From assembly GCF_000388175.3 (NCBI RefSeq), contig NZ_ARPM03000202.1:1-59427 (forward strand): a DNA stretch of 59,427 nt. Reading direction: 5' to 3'. The stretch is from Holospora undulata HU1 (GTDB lineage Bacteria; Pseudomonadota; Alphaproteobacteria; Holosporales; Holosporaceae). Below are positions 16,968 to 24,207 of this stretch, one piece after another; position 1 is the first letter of the stretch, and each line of letters opens with the position of its first letter. The notes under the pieces are model-generated. The model was not told the DNA's origin and made no database searches. It saw only the letters and a program-made list of their open reading frames with translations. The translations under genes and the position numbers were made by a program.

Positions 16968-18010
16968 GGCTGCTCTCCTTGCATCACCATGAAGTCGGAT
17001 TTCAAATAAAGGCTATCTGGCCCTTGTAAAACCAACTTCACGCATTGCTGCGGCTGTAGCGGATGCACGGTGAATCCGGTTCGAAGAACATGGCGTTTTT
17101 GCACCCTTGGCCCTGGAATTTTGCGCCCCACCCGAGAAGTGGGATGTCTTTAAAATCACCATAGATGCAAAAGCGGTAATAGATTTGCCCTTCAACGGTT
17201 CGCTCTTTAGGTAGTGCCATCAGACCTAAGCTTTGAGCCACAAACGCAATATCTTGCGCTAGCTGCTTGCTTGAAGTCGTATACTCAAAGGTTTTGTGGA
17301 GCATGTGACCATCCGTATCAAGCAACCCTGCCAAAATCTCTTGTCGTACTTTTTGAGAGGCTCGTTTGTAGACGTCCGGGATAAACTTTTCCGGTGAGCT
17401 TTTGTTGTATAAACCAAGGTTGCGCAACGCTTCAGTCAGTGGATTGGTTTTCCCGCTGATACTGCTAAAATAATAGCCATTGGCTTGATTGCCCGGAATT
17501 TGATAGATTCGCGCCGAAAGCCCCATTTGATCTGCCATCACAAAGCAATAATCCACAATCTCAGGATCGGGTGTTGTAATGCTTGGTGGAGGTATTTCGA
17601 AAACAGCCATCACCAACTAAAATGCCTAAAAAATACGGATCAAGAGGCAGAGCTGGCCCGTCACTAAAATTCACAGGCATGCGGTATAACAAGTGCACAC
17701 CTTTAAAGTGCGGTGATTGCTTGAGATATTCCCACATCGGAACAGATTTCAGATCATAGAGTTCAAGGCTTGTGGAGCGCACCAACGGCAAAGATTGGCT
17801 AGCGCCTAAAACAAATGACGCTCCCTTAATCGGCCTGATTTCAAAGGTATCTTCTAAAGATGTTCTGATATCAATCACCGTTCGTGGCAGGCTATCTGCG
17901 CCCATAATCTCATCGCCTATTTCAAGTTCTGTAATAGGCTTTATCGCACCGCTTGCCATCAGAATATCGATAGGCTGAGGTGAGGTTTTTGGAGGATGAT
18001 GTCGTGTCAT
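16964..18010 (-). pseudogene. Free-standing intein-like Hint / LAGLIDADG homing endonuclease, two frameshifts
   Basis: A strong ribosome site (GGGAGG, six bases before ATG 18010) starts MTRHHPPKTSPQPIDILMAS, followed by GAIKPITELEIGDEIMGADS: intein block A without the usual Cys1. Block B lacks its His (LGASQSLPLV). Two LAGLIDADG helices are visible: YFLGILVGDGCF (about residue 126) and EILAGLLDTDGHM. One indel near 17575 separates them; a second in an A5 run near 17091 leads into TGFTVHPLQPQQCVKLVLQG and LYLKSDFMVMQGEQP, the C-terminal block, ending Met-Gln where His-Asn is needed. No extein surrounds it. This is a splicing-dead homing endonuclease relic, perhaps left from an intein in a lost helicase gene. 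Confidence 0.75.
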
Positions 18011-18098
18011 AATTTACCTCCCTACCTATTAATCCAGCTTGGTTGCGCGGAAGAAATAGGTGTTTCTGGAACATCTGAAGCTTGGGGCTTACGGCTAC

Positions 18099-18611
18099 TT
18101 ACTCCCATGACCGAAGCATAAGAGCTGTAATTTGGGGTGATAATGGAAAGCACAGTGTTTTAGGTTGGTAATTGCCGCTTTTATCCTCCTCAACACCGAT
18201 TTTGATACCAAACTCTATGCCCATCAGTTCCAAAAGATCGTTAATGGTTCGACCTTCAATGGCATTTTGAGAGCGATCATTAGGGTGGATGTTTCTGGCA
18301 GACTCCAAGATGGACCTAATCATCGTTCTGCCATTCATGCCCCAGGTATCTTCACCCTTAGCGTTGCGCTTGGCGCCTTCAATACCGATTAAATGATAAA
18401 CTTTGCGTTTGGCATAAGGACCTTCCAAAATAGTCAGCTCAGTATTGAGATAGACAGAACCTGTGCGATCGCTTTTGGTTAGCCACTGGCCTGGACCAAA
18501 CCCACCGGGGCGTAAGGTCATGGTAACTTTGGCTAAAGTTCCGGCCGGAATAAGGGCCAAATCATTTTGTGGCAAAGCGTTATTGAAATCTGTTGAAAAT
18601 TCGTATGTCAT
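18099..18611 (-). CDS. Hypothetical prophage replication-operon protein, possibly ssDNA-binding
   Basis: The 170-aa protein contains ALIPAGTLAKVTMTLRPGGF, SVYLNTELTILEGPYAKRKV and YHLIGIEGAK. This resembles the DUF669-type and related phage proteins that follow a RecA-like ATPase and are often described as single-strand binding. The assignment is tentative. The N-terminal half is beta-rich as expected for an OB fold; the C-terminal half is helical with acidic residues. It lies 15 bases after the ATPase gene. The 88-base gap to the next gene downstream (18011-18098) holds only the ribosome site of the Hint gene. Confidence 0.6.
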   Translation of the reverse strand: MTYEFSTDFNNALPQNDLALIPAGTLAKVTMTLRPGGFGPGQWLTKSDRTGSVYLNTELTILEGPYAKRKVYHLIGIEGAKRNAKGEDTWGMNGRTMIRSILESARNIHPNDRSQNAIEGRTINDLLELMGIEFGIKIGVEEDKSGNYQPKTLCFPLSPQITALMLRSWE

Positions 18612-18626
18612 AGTGTTGGTGCTCCT

Positions 18627-19478
18627 TTAATATTTAAGGGTTGCGCTAGCCTCTTCAGCAAGGTCAGGGGTCGAAATCTGCTTCTTTGCTGGAAAGGTCT
18701 TAATTTTTTTGAGTAATTTGCCAAGATGGGCTTCTTCCACCATCTCAAGTCTGCCGCTGCGATCTTTGGCCGGATATTCCCAAGGGTTCAGCGTCTGGCA
18801 AACAAAGGCTCTTTTATCCGGCGCATCTTCTGTCTTCATGGCCACCATACTGATGACATCATCAAGCACGCCGGGTATTTCATTCGCTGTTTTGCTGCCC
18901 TCACATTGAGGCACCCAAAGGGGGCGATTAAAGTCATCCAGGCGCTGCTCTAAAATGCCCACCAAAATCACATCTTTTTGCGGGATGTGCTGGAATTGGT
19001 TCAGCCAAGCCATCATCTCAGAAGCCAAGATTCCATAAGCCGCTCTGGTATCTGATCGGCCGGTTTTATCGGAAAAACTCTCCGGCTGCGATTTAGCCCA
19101 AGTCAGACAAAGACGTGAGGCAACTGTGATGCTATCGATAAAAATACATTTGTACTTTTCCATCGCTTTTGGATCGCCATAGTGAGCGCAAACATACTCA
19201 TAATGCTTTTGGCTATAGGGTTGATCGGGCCTGAGCGCCGGATTAGGACCACCGATAAGGCAGGCAATATCCCGGGCTTCATTCCAGGTGCGGATAATGG
19301 CGTCACCCTGCCAGTCTTGAACTGCAAGTAAACCCGCTTCTAAATCAATGCATAGGGTTGGTTCATCAAGCGTTGTAAGTAGCCGGGTTTTACCGATCCC
19401 AAAGCCGCCAAAGATCACCATTTTGACGCCGGTTTGTTGTTTTAAGCGCTCATCAGCGCTGATAATTTTTATGCTCAT
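18627..19478 (-). CDS. RecA-like phage ATPase (AAA_24 type)
   Basis: 283 aa with a RecA-like fold. Walker A is GGFGIGKTRLL near residues 25-35 and Walker B is CIFIDSITVAS near 112-122. Further matches to the phage nucleotide-binding (AAA_24) family include LCIDLEAGLLAV and the segment around AYGILASEMMAWLNQF. Proteins of this type bind and help anneal or unwind phage DNA. The last 20 residues are a low-complexity tail. It overlaps the upstream gene by four bases (ATGA), so it is translated as part of the same operon. Confidence 0.85.
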   Translation of the reverse strand: MSIKIISADERLKQQTGVKMVIFGGFGIGKTRLLTTLDEPTLCIDLEAGLLAVQDWQGDAIIRTWNEARDIACLIGGPNPALRPDQPYSQKHYEYVCAHYGDPKAMEKYKCIFIDSITVASRLCLTWAKSQPESFSDKTGRSDTRAAYGILASEMMAWLNQFQHIPQKDVILVGILEQRLDDFNRPLWVPQCEGSKTANEIPGVLDDVISMVAMKTEDAPDKRAFVCQTLNPWEYPAKDRSGRLEMVEEAHLGKLLKKIKTFPAKKQISTPDLAEEASATLKY

Positions 19479-19948
19479 TGGTCGTTACCTCCATCGATAA
19501 TTTGAAATTTGGGTTTGCCTAAATGGACGCTACGCGCCTCATCAAAGAATTTGCGAAGGTCAGCGGACCAGCCGAGGTATTTGCGCTCATCAATGGCATA
19601 GGTTGCTTTGACATAATGTTTGCGTTCACCGGCGGGGATTTTGTCGATAATGGTTTCAAGTTTTTCTTGATCCCAAACCACTTTTTTAGGCATTTCAGCC
19701 ACAATGGTGTAAGCGCCGTCATCAAAGCGAATGGTGCCGGTATCCCTACCATCTAGATTCAATTTGTCTTGAGCTGTTTGAGTGAATTTAAGATTCAGGC
19801 CGTCCTCTAAAAGGGTTTTGCGATTTTTAAGACACTCGGCCATTTCGGTCAGCCTTTCCATTAGCGAACGCAAATCCTCGGCAGAAAGCTGGCTGATTTC
19901 AGTAGGTTTAGCTTCATCGAGAAACGATAGGGGTATTAAATTTTGCAT
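19475..19948 (-). CDS. Hypothetical prophage protein, 157 aa
   Basis: Begins MQNLIPLSFLDEAKPTEISQ, then a coiled helical segment (SLMERLTEMAECLKNRKTLL) and a beta-rich part (TIRFDDGAYTIVAEMPKKVV), ending in YLGWSADLRKFFDEAR. I recognise no named family, though small proteins with this order are frequent before RecA-like ATPases in alphaproteobacterial prophages. It is second in the replication operon, 22 bases after the sigma-like gene, with a GGAGA-type ribosome site. Confidence 0.6.
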   Translation of the reverse strand: MQNLIPLSFLDEAKPTEISQLSAEDLRSLMERLTEMAECLKNRKTLLEDGLNLKFTQTAQDKLNLDGRDTGTIRFDDGAYTIVAEMPKKVVWDQEKLETIIDKIPAGERKHYVKATYAIDERKYLGWSADLRKFFDEARSVHLGKPKFQIIDGGNDQ

Positions 19949-19970
19949 ACAGTTCTCCTTGGTATGGTTG

Positions 19971-20591
19971 TTATATTCCGCATTGGGGAAAAAATTGTTC
20001 GCACCTTCTGATGTAAACAGAGTTAAGAAAAAACATGGGCCGCATGAGCTCTAAATCCCGGTAAATGGCTGCTCTTGAGCGCCCACTCATGTGTGATATT
20101 TCGGTGATGGTGAAGATTTTTAGCTGCTCACAAAGCGTTTGAAAGCTTTCCGGCAATTGACCAATAGCCCGACTCACATCAATGCGAATGCTGATATCTT
20201 CGAAGGCTTGCGTCATGCCCCCAGCATGACGGTCACTTCTCGATTCTTCAAAGCAATGATCATCTGCCAAATAATCCATGAGGGTTTGGCCGTTCTCATC
20301 TTCTTTGTCTAAAGACAGCGTTTGGGTTTTACCGCCCCGTTTGATGCACATATGTTTGTGGATCAAATTGTTGCTGCGGCGCGAAAGAAGTTTGTCGACA
20401 AAGGTTGCAAGGCTACTTTTTGAGCGGTCAAACTTGGATAAAGCCGGCCAAATCTCAAGCAGTAGATCTTGTTCAATGTCTTCGATTTCCTGGGATTCAA
20501 AGCACTTCATTTGCTTTAAACGCCAGGCATGGTACTTAAGTTGTTTTACAATCTCAGGCTCTAAACCCGAGTAGTTATTACGTGATCTCAT
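19971..20591 (-). CDS. Phage-encoded sigma-70-like regulator
   Basis: About 206 aa from ATG 20591, where GGAGG lies six bases upstream (a longer frame begins at 20615). Region 2-like sequence is EIEDIEQDLLLEIWPALSKF and FVDKLLSRRSNNLIHKH; region 4-like sequence is IGQLPESFQTLCEQLK with the helix-turn-helix ITEISHMSGRSRAAIYRDLE. The spacing fits ECF-type sigma factors, but the -10 recognition helix is eroded, so it might instead act only as a DNA-binding activator. As first gene of the leftward replication operon, beside a repeat-rich control region, it is well placed to control the switch to phage gene expression. Confidence 0.7.
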   Translation of the reverse strand: MRSRNNYSGLEPEIVKQLKYHAWRLKQMKCFESQEIEDIEQDLLLEIWPALSKFDRSKSSLATFVDKLLSRRSNNLIHKHMCIKRGGKTQTLSLDKEDENGQTLMDYLADDHCFEESRSDRHAGGMTQAFEDISIRIDVSRAIGQLPESFQTLCEQLKIFTITEISHMSGRSRAAIYRDLELMRPMFFLNSVYIRRCEQFFPQCGI

Positions 20592-20854
20592 ATGAAGCCT
20601 CCTTGATTGGTTCATGCTTCAAGGATGCGATTTTTGGCGGTTTTTCTGACCGGACGCGCCTAAATCAAATAAGACCGCGGGTAATGTAAAAACCCGGAAA
20701 TAAGCCCACTCAAAAACAAACAATCAGACTTCTGGAAAATTAAATAAGACCACCCGAATGAGATGTTGGAATGGGATCATATGAAGGGAGAATTATCAGG
20801 TGAGATTGGTGCTGTGCGCTTTTGATAAAAATAATTTTGCAGCCTATTTGTCAC

Positions 20855-20940
20855 ATGGCACTGGTGCTATAAGTTTTGAATGGAAGGTGTTTTTAACAAC
20901 ACTCACCCTATGGCATTGGCAATATGAGTTCTAAATGAGG
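20855..20940 (+). repeat. Two imperfect direct repeats in the control region
   Basis: ATGGCACTGGTGCTATAAGT at 20855 and ATGGCATTGGCAATATGAGT at 20910 share about 33 bp at roughly 70% identity, 55 bp apart. They lie between the divergent replication and RuvC operons. They could be operators or promoter elements. No gene is evident in 20592-21316. Confidence 0.5.
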
Positions 20941-20950
20941 GGTAATTTTT

Positions 20951-21122
20951 GTAAATCTAGACCCAGATTTTGTAAATCTAGAATCTGCAGAAATCTAGAA
21001 ACCCAGGTAAATCAATGGTTTGAGGGCTGTTTCTAGATTTACAAGAAATCTTAGGCGCGGGTCTTGGAAATCTAGCGCAAACCCCTGATTTTACTAGGGT
21101 TACAGAAGGTTTCTAGATTCGG
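20951..21122. promoter_or_regulatory. Cluster of TCTAGA-centred repeats (operator array or replication origin)
   Basis: GTAAATCTAGA occurs at 20951-20961 and 20972-20982. Variants follow: AGAAATCTAGA at 20989-20999, the inverse TCTAGATTTAC at 21032-21042, GGAAATCTAGC at 21066-21076 and the inverse TCTAGATTC at 21112. Five exact TCTAGA sites and one near match in 172 bp is far above chance for a six-base word. Mixed orientation and irregular spacing suggest binding sites for a phage regulator or initiator. Confidence 0.65.
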
Positions 21123-21130
21123 GAGAAACT

Positions 21131-21152
21131 CCCTATATATAAATATATAGGG
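21131..21152. promoter_or_regulatory. Perfect AT-rich palindrome followed by a hairpin
   Basis: CCCTATATAT-AA-ATATATAGGG is a perfect 22-bp inverted repeat. It is followed at 21154-21174 by a second dyad, AAGTG...CCC...GGG CACTT. The pair sits between the TCTAGA cluster and the rightward late operon, fitting an origin unwinding element, an operator or an attenuator. Function is inferred only from position. Confidence 0.5.
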
Positions 21153-21316
21153 TAAGTGACCCTGACGGGCACTTGCCCCCATATTTATAAAAGGTATTTC
21201 GCGCGCGTAAAAGTTCCTGTTCCTCACTGCATATTTTTGCGAACACAACTCCACACAAAGCTGAACATAAACACCAGAAAATAAATTTTGTGAATAGCAT
21301 TTCTTGGATGGTAGAT

Positions 21317-21778
21317 ATGGAAAACATCTTGGCTTTAGATTTAGGAACACAAACCGGCTGGGCTTTACTCAATGAAGGTCGTGTCTTCAGCGGAAGTGAG
21401 AGCTTTCATACATCACGCTTTAGTGGCGGTGGTATGCGTTTCTTACGCTTTCGCCATTTTTTGGATTCCCTCAAGCAAAAGGCGGACATTAAGGCTGTCT
21501 ATTTTGAAGAAGTACGCAGGCATTCAGGGGTTGATGCTGCCCATATTTATGGCGGATTTTTAGCGCATCTCACAGCGTGGTGCGAAGATCATGAAATTCC
21601 CTATCAAGGATTCAGTGTGGGAACCATCAAACGTCATGCCACCGGCAAAGGTAATGCCAGTAAAGAAGAAATCATCACTGCCATCAAGGCCAAAGGATTT
21701 AATCCGGTGGATGATAATGAAGCTGATAGCTTGGCGTTATTGCTATGGGCGCAAGACAACATGGGGGCAAAACAATGA
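21317..21778 (+). CDS. RuvC-like Holliday junction resolvase
   Basis: About 153 aa beginning MENILALDLGTQTGWALLNE, with the ribonuclease H-fold first acidic strand (LALDLG). A second catalytic acid lies in VYFEEVRRH, and the C-terminal DDNEADSLALLLWA supplies the remaining acids. This is the pattern of phage RuvC-type endonucleases, which resolve branched DNA before packaging. The start at ATG 21317 matches the family; an in-frame GTG at 21290 would add nine residues. It is the first gene of the rightward operon, and its stop overlaps the next start (ATGA). Confidence 0.85.
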   Translation: MENILALDLGTQTGWALLNEGRVFSGSESFHTSRFSGGGMRFLRFRHFLDSLKQKADIKAVYFEEVRRHSGVDAAHIYGGFLAHLTAWCEDHEIPYQGFSVGTIKRHATGKGNASKEEIITAIKAKGFNPVDDNEADSLALLLWAQDNMGAKQ

Positions 21779-22029
21779 ATGGCAAACGATTACTGGAGCA
21801 ATCCATATCAACGATTGAAGAACGGCAAAAAGTGTATGGCTCGCCCAAAGAAAACTTTGAGCATATTGCCAAACGCTAGTCGCTGCTCTTGGGCACGACC
21901 ATTACGCCTACTCAAGTTGGCTTGATGATGTTGGATTTAAAGATTGCTCGATTGCAGAAAAACCCTGGGCATTACGATAGCTTGGTAGACGTTGCAGGAT
22001 ATGCGGCGTGTTTGAGTGATCTAAAATGA
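21775..22029 (+). pseudogene. DUF6378-like small phage protein with an in-frame amber codon
   Basis: From ATG 21775 the frame reads MNGKRLLEQSISTIEERQKV, YGSPKENFEHIAKR, then TAG at 21877-21879, then SLLLGTTITPTQVGLMMLDL and KIARLQKNPGHYDSLVDVAG, YAACLSDLK to the stop at 22027-22029. The family usually has Trp after IAxR, so TGG to TAG is the likely change. The domain, about 80 aa, is common in phages near RuvC genes and its function is unknown. Without suppression only 34 residues are made. Confidence 0.75.
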
Positions 22030-22483
22030 AATATTTTTTCTTTAGTCGGACACATCTATGCAGAACAATGAATATAACACTTATCAGCAATACCAACGGC
22101 CCCGGGCGATGAAAAAAATATTTTCACTTTTGCGGACAGATCATGTGGCGTTGCTGAATATAGTAAGCAGAAACAAACAGCGCATTCATGTGTCACAAAA
22201 TATTTTGCAAAAAAATTGCAGATATGCGGACAGATGAACGCCCAAAGCTGAATAGAGTTGATATGAAAGAAATTTAAATGAGAAAGGATGACAAGGTCAT
22301 GGGTTAGATAACGCTGAAGCCTTACAAAACACAACTTGAAGATTTTGCGTGTCCTGGCATTGGTATGCACGGGTCCTTCCCTATACCTATGCCATGCGGG
22401 TGGCAGAGCCCCGGGATTTTACTAGCGTTAGAATTGGCCCAAACCTTGACACTTGACACAAATATTAAGGAACGGGTGCGCTT
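22030..22483 (+). other. Intergenic region with degenerate repeats before the methyltransferase gene
   Basis: No gene is convincing. The motif CGGACA followed by SAT recurs at about 22047, 22132 and 22218 within similar contexts (TTTTxxTTTxGTCGGACACAT type). A GATTTTACTAG(C)GTTA block at 22415-22430 also occurs at 21087-21102. A doubled TTGACA (TTGACACTTGACACAAAT) at about 22445 could be part of a promoter for the methyltransferase gene at 22484. Confidence 0.4.
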
Positions 22484-23730
22484 ATGACAGAACTTCAAAT
22501 ACAACATATCCCCATAGACAATCTTATCGCATACGCCCGCAATCCCCGCAAAAATGATGCGGTGGTTGATAAAATGTGTGCCTCCATCAAAGAATTTGGT
22601 TTTCGTATCCCCGTCATTGCTAAAAGCGATGGCAGCGTTGTTGATGGCCATTTGCGCCTCAAAGCTGCTAAAAAACTGGGTTTAAAACTGATTCCAGTTA
22701 TCTTAGCCGATGATTTAAGTGATGCCCAAATCAAAGCCTTTAGATTGCTTGCCAATCAATCGGCTAATTGGGCGGATTGGGATGACGATTTACTCAAACT
22801 TGAACTGGAAGATTTGCAGGCACTTAATTTTGATCTGGAATTAACTGGGTTTGATTTTGATGAAATACAAAAGCTCTTGGATGCTACCGATATTGATCTT
22901 GAGGAACCTGCTGAAGCGGATGCAGTTGATCCGGCAGATAATATCCCTGTTATCAGTAAGCCTGGTGATTTATGGATTTTAGGTGAGCACAGACTTTATT
23001 GCGGCGACAGCACAATACTTGACTCCTACAACATTGTTTTAGAGGGCGAGCAAGCCGATATTACGGTGTGTGATCCTCCTTATAACGTCAATTATGGCGC
23101 CAGCATAAAGATACGCTGCGCAACAAATCCCGCGAAAATAAACACAAAATCTTGAATGACAATCTTGGCGAAGGCTTTGAAAGTTTTCTCTATGACGTCT
23201 GCTCTAACATCATCATGAACACCAAAGGCGCAATTTACATATGCATGGCAGCTTCAGAATTGGCTGTACTACAAAAAGTCTTTAAGCAAGCTGGTGGTCA
23301 TTGGTCAACATTCCTCATTTGGGCGAAAAATCATTTTTCTTTAGGCAGAGCAGACTATCAACGGCAATATGAACCTATTCTTTATGGATGGCGCGAAGGT
23401 GCTGATCGTCATTGGTGCGGTGCTCGTGATCAAGGCGATGTCTGGTTTATCGATAAGCCCAGCGCTAATAATTTGCATCCCACTATGAAGCCAGTTGCGC
23501 TCATGGAACGCGCTATTATTAACAGCAGTAAGCCTGGCGATATCGTTCTTGATCCCTTTGGTGGTTCTGGTACAACGCTCATGGCAGCAGAGCGCACCAA
23601 GCGTCGTTGTCGCATGATTGAGCTTGATCCTAAATACATCGATACCATCATAAGGCGATTCCAGATGCAAACCAAAACAAAGGCCATTCATGCCGTCACG
23701 CAAAAGACCTTTGATGAACTATGTACGTGA
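22484..23730 (+). pseudogene. ParB/Sulfiredoxin-like plus DNA N4/N6 methyltransferase fusion, one frameshift
   Basis: Residues 1-125 are a ParB/Srx N-terminal domain: NLIAYARNPRKND, PVIAKSDGSVVDGHLRLKAA. The methyltransferase part then starts (PGDLWILGEHRLYCGDSTIL) with the catalytic motif DPPYNVNYG. The frame breaks at about 23106: NYGAS is followed by KDTLRNKSRENKHKI in the next frame, which runs on with TTG 23152 as an in-frame Leu codon to SAM motif I, DPFGGSGTTLMAAE. One base appears lost. Intact relatives are phage adenine or cytosine-N4 methyltransferases that modify the phage genome against host restriction. No cognate nuclease is encoded nearby. Confidence 0.88.
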
Positions 23731-23736
23731 TAGCTT

Positions 23737-24207
23737 ATGGAACTCATCAAGCAATCGCAATGGGCAAAGCGACATGGATTTTCAAGGCAATACGCGGGAC
23801 AGCTGGTGCAGAGTGGCGTCATTCAACTGGTTGATGGCCTTATAGACGTTGAACAGGCAGATGCTGCTTTAGCCGCCATGCGTGATCCAAGTCAGCCTGA
23901 GCGACGCAAAAGTACTTCTGATGTCACTGAGCTTTCAACGCTTCTACTTAAAACCAGAATAAAAAATGAAATGGAACGGGGCAAGCTTTTGGAAGCCCGT
24001 GCCAAAGCAGAAATTGGAGCATTGGTTTCAGTAGAAGACGTCAAGGTGTCGGCCTTTAACAAAGCCAGAATCGTTCGTGATAGTTTGATGAACATTCCTG
24101 ATCGCGTTGCTTCACTTTTAGCATCTATCGATGATCCCCACAAAATTCACGAGGTGTTATTGCAAGAAATTCGAACTACTTTGGAGGAATTAAGCCGTGA
24201 CGTGTAA
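23737..24207 (+). CDS. Terminase small subunit (Nu1-like)
   Basis: 156 aa. The N-terminus QSQWAKRHGFSRQYAGQLVQ is a winged-helix DNA-binding motif as in lambda Nu1. The rest is a helical oligomerisation region with a coiled coil (LLLKTRIKNEMERGKLLEAR) and a C-terminal helix that should contact the large subunit (DRVASLLASIDDPHKIHEVL). It recognises the packaging site. It sits directly upstream of the large subunit and overlaps it by 11 bases. Confidence 0.8.
   Translation: MELIKQSQWAKRHGFSRQYAGQLVQSGVIQLVDGLIDVEQADAALAAMRDPSQPERRKSTSDVTELSTLLLKTRIKNEMERGKLLEARAKAEIGALVSVEDVKVSAFNKARIVRDSLMNIPDRVASLLASIDDPHKIHEVLLQEIRTTLEELSRDV

Noticed and set aside
22061-22233. Possible small protein MQNNEYNTYQQYQRPRAMKK upstream of the methyltransferase
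   Set aside because: No ribosome site, low-complexity composition and overlap with the CGGACA repeats; no homologue is apparent by eye.
23152-23730. Separate methyltransferase gene starting at TTG 23152
   Set aside because: Its frame continues upstream through conserved residues to the DPPY-containing part, so it is the second half of one frameshifted gene.
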